Of a DNA stretch of 24,055 nucleotides, positions 14,801 through 20,971 are shown one piece after another. The stretch is taken from positions 1 through 24,055 of the forward strand of contig CAYYNP010000141.1 of the NCBI GenBank assembly GCA_964472545.1. The letters run 5' to 3'. The translations under genes were made by a program, and so were the position numbers. The DNA comes from CAYYNP01 sp964472545. Its GTDB lineage: Bacteria; Planctomycetota; Planctomycetia; Pirellulales; Thermoguttaceae. The first letter of the stretch is position 1. The number at the start of each line of letters is the position of its first letter. The notes beneath the pieces are model-generated. The model made no database searches, was not told the DNA's origin, and saw only the letters and a list, made by a program, of their open reading frames with translations.

Positions 14801-16138
14801 GTCGCCGGCAGCGACGAACACATGATCCGCTTCTGTACGATGCAGGGCAGCCGCTTCTTCATCGGCGGTGATCGGCTGACGAAATACAATATCCTCACCA
14901 CGCACGATTCGTTGAAGGCCGTGCCGATCGTCAACGACGCCGCCGTCTATCAGCAACCGCCGGTGGCGCTGGCCGACGCCGTGTTTCACGTGCGGCGCAA
15001 GCGGGGATTCGCCGGCGTGATCGTGGCGGCCACCGCGGCGACCACCCCCGAGGAGCGGGGCCAGGCGGCCGGCACCATCGAACAGTATTGGCAGGCGCAC
15101 CTCGCCTCACCGCTGGCCGGCGAGCCGATTTTCGACACGGCGGGCGGAAAGGCCGTGGCGGTCAACGAGTTAGGAGGGATGTACCGACTCGACGCCGCCG
15201 CCAGCGCCGACGCCGTGCTCGACCGGCCGCTCGACGTACTCGCCGAAAGTGGCGTGTCGTTGCCGGTGACCGACGTCGTGCCGTTGGACGGCGGCCTGTT
15301 GGCGGTGACGTCCGGGGGCGTCTCGAATCGAATCGCCGTCTTCGATACGCGCGGCAATCGTCCGCTGGACGCGATGGAGCTTTCGTCTGAACCGCGCAAT
15401 CCGGTGGCATTTGGCGAGGGACTGTTGATCCCGTGTGCGGTCGGCCAGGTGGTTCATCTCGATCCGAAGACGGGAGAGAACCTCACCCAGCCGTATCAGC
15501 CGACGCGGTTGACGCCGGGCGTCGAACTGCATTGGAATCCGCCGGTGGTGACGGCACCGAACGAGGTTCTGCTCTCCGAGAGCAACGCCGGGCTGTTCCT
15601 GGCGTCGATCGGCCCGCAACGCCCGGGCCTCGAAACGCTCGCCCAGGCGACGACGACGGAACCGCTCGTTTCCGCGGTGGCGGTCGCCGGCGACGGTCAA
15701 GCGGGCACGCCGAAGACGGCCTATGCGATCGACAAGAACGGCGCGCTGGCTGCCTTCGCGCTGCCGGAGTTGACGCGGTCCGATGTGTGTACACTCGAAG
15801 GCACTCGCTCATGGGGCCCGCACTCGGCGGGCAGCCACGTCTTGCTGGCCGACGAGCAGCAACTCTACTGCCTCGACGCCACGGGGCAGATCGCTTGGCA
15901 GATCGCTTGGCAAGTCGCCCTGCCGCATGGGCTGCCCATCGGCCGCCCGTTGAAGCATGACGACGGCTACGTTCTCGTGTTACCCGGCGGCGCCGTATGG
16001 CGATTGGATGCAGGCAGCGGTGAAGAACTCGGCATCGTCGACACGGGCCGCCCGCTGAAAACCGGCCCGGTCGCCTTCGGCGGCGGCCTGTTGGTCGGTG
16101 GCAGCGACGGCAGCCTCTATCGCATCGAACAACCATAA
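11837..16138 (+). CDS. Large membrane protein: J-like head, Pro/Lys linker, TM, PQQ beta-propeller
   Basis: A 1433-residue protein. Residues 1-90 have the planctomycete-specific head DPYLSWLNIPPEDQPPNHYR...CLLNANRKAGYD, which resembles a degenerate J-type helical domain. After a helical segment comes a low-complexity linker (about 180-390), with repeated K-P-K-Q-P units near 255-308. One membrane helix lies at about 444-467 (LMLVGGGVLLVLVVVIAAF). TPR-like helices follow (DGSWRQAIHKYTEYLDDYPS near 480). From about 724 to the end is a PQQ-type beta-propeller (VYGLDATTGSVLW; LYRIEQP at the end). The head would be cytoplasmic and the propeller outside the inner membrane, where it could serve as a scaffold, as BamB does. 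A 12-bp tandem duplication (15887-15910) gives QIAWQIAWQ. The stop overlaps the next start (TAATG). Confidence 0.85.
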   Translation: MAEQFDPYLSWLNIPPEDQPPNHYRLLGLRPFEDDPVAIERAAEQRIGKLHALQHGKRAQAALKLLHEVGAAKTCLLNANRKAGYDAGLKEVLAAARAESAEAERERCGRLLDVLAERDLIPGALLKSLRSQIAQSKKAIAAETVAKRLTDAGHLTPALSSRLLSAIKEDVPAATTPSAEPPAAEKPSSPQPDTSAPLETRAGGADLLKQMLAGGPPAGTEDAPADDNDLGLAPLEDERKDLHLAPLPGERTATPSKPKQPAAPKQPTPKQPAKPKQAAKPKRPATPKQPTKPQPPSGQRQPAKQTPPVEKPAQRPGAAPAQTPPPPAAKVSPKPAADTPAKPDSSEPKTTPAAEKPAPKVSEKPAPRIAEKAPSETAPSLFDEELPSPDSAGGPLDALGADDAMAAAEGGVLATVTPKKKGLLGLFSHKGKRSGRTNRSWDSPLMLVGGGVLLVLVVVIAAFSLDLGRRGGDEAFALADQEYRDGSWRQAIHKYTEYLDDYPSHGDAGKAVTRRGLAKLREATPKDATDFAAALETAGEVAVEISSQDEFKDAQVDFHSILLSIAEGLAEKARKGNDAAALADAEKAIALIEQYVASRLFDAKRMQALDESMRRTQRVIDCGAELDEAAAAMKQAAEDGKTQQGYLIRKDFLAKYSHLTADEKDRLELDARLREAVVEVSQAQRAAVKWVDQAQAAEASPADAASPVVATAALVQSTHKSDVPDVAGRHVFVQTGGAVYGLDATTGSVLWRRFLGNSGNVRGPDFPPTPINDAPGGPMLAVEAAADPNRAALVQLAADTGKVLWRHVAGERFDAHPAIAGGRILLALPSGRLRQIDAVTGNSAGYVELPQALHVAPAVDPARRWIFQVADHSDLFVLSFSDGACRQVVHLEHESGSITAPPAVADDYLIVAENDRAKSCNVRFFSIAEEDGEVSLALVEQLRLDGHVDVPPMVDGRKVVVVTDWGVPYVFVVDAPDADEPIRQFPRIVAGSDEHMIRFCTMQGSRFFIGGDRLTKYNILTTHDSLKAVPIVNDAAVYQQPPVALADAVFHVRRKRGFAGVIVAATAATTPEERGQAAGTIEQYWQAHLASPLAGEPIFDTAGGKAVAVNELGGMYRLDAAASADAVLDRPLDVLAESGVSLPVTDVVPLDGGLLAVTSGGVSNRIAVFDTRGNRPLDAMELSSEPRNPVAFGEGLLIPCAVGQVVHLDPKTGENLTQPYQPTRLTPGVELHWNPPVVTAPNEVLLSESNAGLFLASIGPQRPGLETLAQATTTEPLVSAVAVAGDGQAGTPKTAYAIDKNGALAAFALPELTRSDVCTLEGTRSWGPHSAGSHVLLADEQQLYCLDATGQIAWQIAWQVALPHGLPIGRPLKHDDGYVLVLPGGAVWRLDAGSGEELGIVDTGRPLKTGPVAFGGGLLVGGSDGSLYRIEQP
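15887..15910 (+). repeat. 12-bp in-frame tandem duplication inside the PQQ gene
   Basis: CAGATCGCTTGG occurs twice in tandem, followed by a third diverged start (CAAGTCGC). It adds four residues in one propeller strand (QIAWQIAWQVA) without breaking the frame. Confidence 0.9.
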
Positions 16139-18804
16139 TGGCCCTGCGTCCGATGACGGCACGATCCCCAAGGCAAACGATCCAACGCGGCACGGTCTCC
16201 CAACCGTGGTGTTGGCTTCTCGCCTTGGCAATGGTCGGCTCGCTGTTTGGAACGCCGGCCGAGGCACAGGACGCCGCCCTAGCGCCGGCCGCGGCCACTG
16301 GGGAAGCGCAACTCCACGAGCAGATTCCGCTCTACGAGCAAGATCCCTTCGATCGGATCACGCTCAACAAAGTCAACAACGACGCGGTGCTCGAGATCAA
16401 GCCGCTCTCGAAGGAAATGCTGCCGGAGCGCCGCGTGCCCGATCCGCTGCCGAAGACCGGCGTGCTAACGGTCCAACTCCGCGACCGCGCGACGAAGTAC
16501 GAGGTCCAGTGGTTCGCCATCGCCGAGATGAAGCTCTTCGAGCAGTTGGTGCTCGAAGAGGCGGCCGCCTTAGTCGCCACGGCCGGAGCGTCGATCGACG
16601 AGGCCAACGCCTTAAAGCAGGCCGGCGAGGCACCGCAATCAGCAGCCAAGCGTCAACAGGCCGACGCGCGCCTCGACCGGGCCTACGACTACTTCGCGTT
16701 CCTCGAAGAGCGTCACGCCGAACTGCCCGGCCTGCCGCCGGCCATGGAGGAATACCTCCGGCAAGAGTCGCGAGCGGCCTGGTTCAAGGACGATTTCGAC
16801 ACCGCGCTGGCGATGATCCGCGAACTGCACCAGCGCGGGTCGGAATGGGCCAACCTCGACGCGGCTATGGGCCAACCCACCGACAAACTGATCGATCACT
16901 ACGTATCCAAGAAGGGCGACTATCGCAACGCCCGACAACTCCTGCGCAACCTGGCCGAGTGGTTTCCCGAACAGCCATTCGTGGCCAAGTGGGAGGTTGA
17001 ACTGCGGCGTCGGGCGGCGGCGCTGCTCGAGCAGGCCGAAGCGGCCGTCGACGGCGGCGAGCCGACCCAAATGGCCGAAGCCGCCCGGCTCTGCAGGCGG
17101 ATCGCGGAAATCTGGCCGGAGCTGCCCGGCGCGCGGCAGTTGGCGGCGACGTTACACGAGCGTCATCCGCGGGTGACCGTTGGCGTGAGTATACCGGCCG
17201 TGGCACTGCGTCCGGCCGCGTTGGCCGACGCGGCCGCCCGCCGCAGCGGCCGGTTGGTCTATCGCACGTTGACCGAGCTGACGGCCGTGGGTTCCGAAGG
17301 CGGCGAATACTCTTGCCCGTTGGGGTCGATCGACGTCGAAAGTCCCGATCGAATCACGCTGCAGATCCACGCCAACGTCGGCTTCGCGTCGACTGAAGCC
17401 ACGCTGACCGGTTACGACGTCTCGCGGCAACTGCTGGCGTTGGCCACGCCGGGCGCTGCGGCGTATCGGGTCGACTGGGCCGACCTGCTGGCGGGTGTGT
17501 CGGTCGAGAAGACGTATACGGTTGCGGCCGACCTGCGTCGCCGCCACGTCCGCCCCGACGCCCTACTAACCGCCGTGGTAGCTCCCTACACGTCGTCCGG
17601 CGGCGTGCAACTCCCGCCGCCGTCGAACGGCCCCTTCGTCCGGCCGGTCCCGACGGAAGAGGGCAGCGTCTTCGCGGTCAACCCCCACTACTTCGCCGTT
17701 GCACGGCGGAAGCCGAAGGAGATCATCGAGCGGCATTTCGCCAAGGGGGCCCGGGCGATTCGGGCCTTGCGCCGCGGCGAGGTCGACGTGATCGACCGCG
17801 TGAACCCCTGGGACCTGCGCGTGCGCGACGCCGCGATCGTGTTGCGTGGCGCCGTGCCCGGCGAACAGATCGCCGTGGGTGCCTATGCCCTGCCTCGAAT
17901 CCACTGCCTGATTCCCAACGTCCGCCGCAAGCCGACCTCCAGCCGTACGTTCCGTCGGGCGCTGGTCTACGGGATCGAGCGCCAGGCGATTCTCGATCAA
18001 CTTACCGCCGCCGAGAAGACCGAGGGGGGAGCGGCAGCCGGAACGACTCCCGCCGGTGGCGCCGTGCTCAGCGGCCCGTTCCCGGTCGGACGCTCCTCGA
18101 TCGACCCGATCGGCTACGCCTGCGACCCGAAGATCCGCGAGCGTCGCCGGGCGTACGAACCGTATTTGGCGATGGGGCTGGCCGAGATCGGCCTGCGAGA
18201 AGTCGGCATGGCCGGCACGGTGAAACCGGCCGCCGCGGCCGAAGAAACGCCGGCGAGCGACGAAGCAGCAGCCGCGGCAAACGGCGAAACAACAACGACG
18301 GCCGACGTTCCCGTCGAGCCCACGATGCGCCCGCTGGTGTTGGCCTACCCAAACCACGAGATCGCGCACGTAGCCTGCACGTCGATCCGCCAGCAACTTG
18401 GCCTGATCGGCGTACCGGTCGAACTGCGGCCGCTCGATGGCCCCTTGCCGCGAACGGTCCCCCAGGACGTCGACCTGTTGTACGCCGAACTGGCGATGTG
18501 GGAGCCGGCCGTCGATGCTCGGCGCCTCTTGGGCGAGGACGGCATGACCGGCGGGTGCAGCCCCTACATGAGCCAGGCCCTAAGGCAGCTCGACGCCGCC
18601 CGCGACTGGGACGAAGTGAAACAACACCTGCACGACATCCACCGCATCGCCCACGACGACGTGGCCATTGTGCCGCTCTGGCAGTTGACCGACCATTTCG
18701 CTTTCCGCACGAACCTCCGCGGGATCGCCGCCGCACCGATCTCGCTCTATCAGCACGTCGAACGTTGGGAACTGGACTTCCGCTACGCGACCGATACGCC
18801 GTGA
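16138..18804 (+). CDS. Secreted protein with solute-binding-protein-like C-terminal half
   Basis: An 888-residue exported protein whose ATG shares one base with the preceding stop (TAATG). The signal peptide hydrophobic core is WCWLLALAMVGSLFG, with cleavage near AEA residue 43. Residues about 110-340 are helical and TPR-like (LFEQLVLEEAAALVATAG; NARQLLRNLAEWFPEQ). From about 517 the sequence resembles family 5 extracellular solute-binding proteins: a RGEVDVIDRVNPWDL segment, then a FRRALVYGIERQAIL segment, and near the end DRDWDEVKQHLHDIHRIAHDDVAIVPLWQL-like pattern. An Ala/Glu/Thr-rich linker interrupts this at about 698-726. No ABC permease or ATPase gene is nearby, so transport in the usual sense is doubtful; recruitment of the fold to a binding role in the Tol-like machine is an inference. 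The end overlaps the next gene by GTGA. Confidence 0.75.
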   Translation: MALRPMTARSPRQTIQRGTVSQPWCWLLALAMVGSLFGTPAEAQDAALAPAAATGEAQLHEQIPLYEQDPFDRITLNKVNNDAVLEIKPLSKEMLPERRVPDPLPKTGVLTVQLRDRATKYEVQWFAIAEMKLFEQLVLEEAAALVATAGASIDEANALKQAGEAPQSAAKRQQADARLDRAYDYFAFLEERHAELPGLPPAMEEYLRQESRAAWFKDDFDTALAMIRELHQRGSEWANLDAAMGQPTDKLIDHYVSKKGDYRNARQLLRNLAEWFPEQPFVAKWEVELRRRAAALLEQAEAAVDGGEPTQMAEAARLCRRIAEIWPELPGARQLAATLHERHPRVTVGVSIPAVALRPAALADAAARRSGRLVYRTLTELTAVGSEGGEYSCPLGSIDVESPDRITLQIHANVGFASTEATLTGYDVSRQLLALATPGAAAYRVDWADLLAGVSVEKTYTVAADLRRRHVRPDALLTAVVAPYTSSGGVQLPPPSNGPFVRPVPTEEGSVFAVNPHYFAVARRKPKEIIERHFAKGARAIRALRRGEVDVIDRVNPWDLRVRDAAIVLRGAVPGEQIAVGAYALPRIHCLIPNVRRKPTSSRTFRRALVYGIERQAILDQLTAAEKTEGGAAAGTTPAGGAVLSGPFPVGRSSIDPIGYACDPKIRERRRAYEPYLAMGLAEIGLREVGMAGTVKPAAAAEETPASDEAAAAANGETTTTADVPVEPTMRPLVLAYPNHEIAHVACTSIRQQLGLIGVPVELRPLDGPLPRTVPQDVDLLYAELAMWEPAVDARRLLGEDGMTGGCSPYMSQALRQLDAARDWDEVKQHLHDIHRIAHDDVAIVPLWQLTDHFAFRTNLRGIAAAPISLYQHVERWELDFRYATDTP

Positions 18805-20348
18805 ACCGATTGATGCCGCCACAACGAACGCTGAGGTCCCCGTTACGCTCGGGCGCGTTGCGTGTTGCGCTGTCGGCCGTGCTCCTGCTCGCGGCGTCGA
18901 TCGCCCCGGCGAAAGACCCATCGATTTGGGAAGTGACTCCCTATCGGGTGCAACTGCTGGTGACGCTCTCGCCGTCGGCCGAGTTGACACCCGGTGTCCA
19001 CGCCGATCTGCTGGCGAGTCTCGATCGGCGGATCGACGTGGTCGTCCAATCCGCGTGGGACGTCGAGCACGTGGCGCCGGCCGCCGACGAGGACCGGGAG
19101 TCGCGGCAGCAGTACGAGACCTTCCGGCGCGAGTTGATCGCCGCCTTCGCTGCGTCCGACGGCCAGCGGATCCCCTCGCCGTCGCTTGCCTTCGACAAAG
19201 TGATGCGGCTCGACGTGGCTGCCGCCGACGCCGGTTATCGGGTCGCCGCCCGCGAGTTCGACGTCCGCACGCGGCGGTTCGGTTCCGAGGTCGTCGTTGC
19301 CGCGGGCCATCTCGCCAAGCTTCGCAACGCGGCGGTCGATGCGCTGTGGCAGGCGTTTGCCCCGTTGGCACAAATCGACGCCGTGGCCGGGGCCGACGTT
19401 ACGCTGAAACTCAAGGCCGGCGCCTTGCAGCCGGCCGATCCCGACCTGCAAACGGTCCGTCCGCGCGACGTCTTCCTGCCGGTCGTCCGCCGCGACGATC
19501 GCTCCGGCAACCCTGAGCAGATCACCACGCCGCCGTGGACGTTTCTCTACGTGGGCGACGTGACGGACGAGGGAGTGACCTGCCGGTTGGAGAGCGGACT
19601 GCGCGTCGCCCTGAGCAGCCGGCGGCGCGGCCGCGTGCAGCAGTTGGCCTTGGGCGTCGTGCCGCCGAAGAGGCCCACCACGCTGACGCTTCACGCCCGA
19701 ACCGACTTCAAGCCGACCGAAGACGAACCCGAGCCACCGACGCCGGAACCGCTGGCCGGCTACGACGTCTACGCCCGGCCGCCGGACGTGAAGGCTGCGG
19801 TACACGTGGGCCGCAGCGACCGCTTCGGCCGCGTCGAGATCCCGCCGTCCGCCGGCCCGTTGCGGGTGTTGGTGGTCCGCAACGGCGGCCAACCGCTGGC
19901 CAAGCTGCCGATGGTGCCCGGCTTCGAACCGCAGATGAGCGTGGAGTTGCCCGACGACCGTCAGCGTCTGGCGGCCGAAGGCGTGATCACCGGCCTGCAA
20001 GAGCAGCTCGTCGACCTTGTCACCCGCCGCGGCGTGCTGATCCTCCGCGCCGAAGCCCGGCTCACGGCCGCCGCCAAGGACCGGACCGCCGGCAATGCCA
20101 CCTCCGCCGCCAAGAGAGTCACCGAGGCGGAGGCGTTCATCGACGAACTCATCAAGGTTCAAAAGACCCGCGCCGCGTTGGACGACGCCCTCTCCCAAGC
20201 CCGCCGCGATCTGCGCTCCCGCGACCGTGCCGTCCAAGAGAAGATCGACGTGCTGCTGGCCGACACCATGCAGTTGCTCGCCCAGCACCTCGACCCGCAA
20301 CCGGTCGAAGCGGTGCGTCAGAAGCTGGCGGCGGCGAAGGGGCTTTAG
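18801..20348 (+). CDS. Secreted protein with coiled-coil tail, function unknown
   Basis: A 515-residue protein read from GTG 18801, which overlaps the preceding stop (GTGA); ATG 18813 is an alternative start four codons in. The signal peptide core is VALSAVLLLAASIAPA, cleavage near residue 37. I do not recognise the N-terminal ~270 residues. Around 310-380 there is a beta-sandwich-like stretch (YDVYARPPDVKAAVHVGRS; GRVEIPPSAGPLRVLVV) reminiscent of carboxypeptidase-regulatory or PEGA-like domains. Residues about 382-515 are strongly helical and heptad-like (RRGVLILRAEARLTAAAKD, LDDALSQARRDLRSRD). It is the last gene of the operon and is followed by a hairpin repeat. A structural periplasmic partner of the upstream proteins is the simplest guess. 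Confidence 0.75.
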   Translation: MNRLMPPQRTLRSPLRSGALRVALSAVLLLAASIAPAKDPSIWEVTPYRVQLLVTLSPSAELTPGVHADLLASLDRRIDVVVQSAWDVEHVAPAADEDRESRQQYETFRRELIAAFAASDGQRIPSPSLAFDKVMRLDVAAADAGYRVAAREFDVRTRRFGSEVVVAAGHLAKLRNAAVDALWQAFAPLAQIDAVAGADVTLKLKAGALQPADPDLQTVRPRDVFLPVVRRDDRSGNPEQITTPPWTFLYVGDVTDEGVTCRLESGLRVALSSRRRGRVQQLALGVVPPKRPTTLTLHARTDFKPTEDEPEPPTPEPLAGYDVYARPPDVKAAVHVGRSDRFGRVEIPPSAGPLRVLVVRNGGQPLAKLPMVPGFEPQMSVELPDDRQRLAAEGVITGLQEQLVDLVTRRGVLILRAEARLTAAAKDRTAGNATSAAKRVTEAEAFIDELIKVQKTRAALDDALSQARRDLRSRDRAVQEKIDVLLADTMQLLAQHLDPQPVEAVRQKLAAAKGL

Positions 20349-20354
20349 CTAGCC

Positions 20355-20419
20355 GTAGCCGAATTCGCCAGAATTTGGCCTCTACCCGATGCCCTCCAAA
20401 GTCTGGCGACTTCGGCTAC
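20355..20419. terminator. Inverted pair of dispersed repeats at the operon end
   Basis: Positions 20355-20378 and 20396-20419 form a 24-bp stem with two mismatches around a 17-nt loop, 7 bp after the stop codon. They are two copies of the unit also found at 7109-7131. Each copy can also fold separately. Position suggests it acts as the operon's 3' boundary; there is no T-run. Confidence 0.75.
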
Positions 20420-20447
20420 CTCGCCAATCCGCTCTTGCTCGGCGGAT

Positions 20448-20476
20448 TTGACGCGGCCGCCGGGCATGATTACGAT
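20448..20476 (+). promoter_or_regulatory. Promoter-like sequence before the giant secreted gene
   Basis: TTGACG (20448-20453), 17 bp, then TACGAT (20471-20476): five of six and four of six matches to sigma70 consensus at ideal spacing. Transcription would start near 20483, about 47 nt before the ATG at 20530, which has GGAGG at 20520-20524. Confidence 0.55.
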
Positions 20477-20529
20477 GGCAGTGTAGCGTTCCTTCAAGGC
20501 AGGACATCCCAGATCAAAGGGAGGGCGGC

Positions 20530-20967
20530 ATGGGTGGTCTCGGCATTTGTCCACGACGGCTGGGTCTGGAGCGACTGGAAGATCGGCGGCTATTGTCGAT
20601 CGGCTCCCCGGCGATCGAGCTCTTCGACGCCTCGCCGGTGCTGTTCGTCGAGAACCAGGGCCAATGGCCCGACGACTCCGTCCGCTACGCGCTGCACGGC
20701 TCCGGCGCCAACGTCTTACACACCGACACCGGCCCGGTGATTCAACTCTCTGATAGTAGTCATCTCGCTCCGCGAGATGTCACGACGTCTCGCGGAGCGA
20801 GACGACCCCCCCCCCCCCCCCGCCCCGTAGCCCGCCCCCCGCCCCCCCCCCACGCAAACCCCCCGTTGTCGAAGCCCGTAGCCCGCCCCCCCCCCCGCCG
20901 GGTTATTCAACTCTCTGATTGTAGTCTTCTCGCTCCGCTAGTTTTCAGTACGTCTCGGGTAGCTTGA
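20530..20967 (+). CDS. N-terminal fragment of a giant secreted SBBP-repeat protein (ends at in-frame TGA)
   Basis: A 145-residue reading frame with a good start (GGAGG 5 nt before ATG). Residues 9-24 contain RLGLERLEDRRLLS, the planctomycete extracellular-protein motif, which stands in place of an ordinary signal peptide. Residues 28-75 (FDASPVLFVENQGQWPDDSV) match the start of DUF7948-type domains that precede SBBP repeats. After VIQLS the translation becomes a hairpin repeat read in frame, then a Pro/Arg/Ala run from a poly-C tract, then a second VIQLS copy and TGA at 20965-20967. The same frame continues open beyond the stop with the rest of the domain, so this is the first part of one gene, not a separate gene. 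The break is either a real nonsense mutation or an artefact (see findings). Confidence 0.75.
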   Translation: MGGLGICPRRLGLERLEDRRLLSIGSPAIELFDASPVLFVENQGQWPDDSVRYALHGSGANVLHTDTGPVIQLSDSSHLAPRDVTTSRGARRPPPPPRPVARPPPPPHANPPLSKPVARPPPRRVIQLSDCSLLAPLVFSTSRVA

Positions 20968-20971
20968 CGAC
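20735..20971. repeat. 165-nt offset duplication with poly-C filler
   Basis: The 72-nt block 20735-20806 recurs at 20900-20971 with no gaps and 13 substitutions. Between them lies a stretch that is mostly C, with runs of 9 to 16 C and a repeated CCCGTAGCCCGCC segment. The first block contains an inverted pair of the TCTCGCTCCGCGAGA repeat (20756-20779 and 20786-20806). The second block has lost the pairing and has gained the TGA stop. Confidence 0.9.

Noticed and set aside
18843..20300. A 485-codon open frame on the minus strand
   Set aside because: It lies antisense to the last operon gene, which has a signal peptide, GTGA coupling and normal codon use. Long antisense frames are expected at this GC content.
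20807..20900. Poly-C tract as a phase-variation switch or coding Pro-rich domain
   Set aside because: The very long C-runs, repeated fragments and error-like neighbouring block point to bad sequence rather than a switch; read data would be needed before claiming phase variation.
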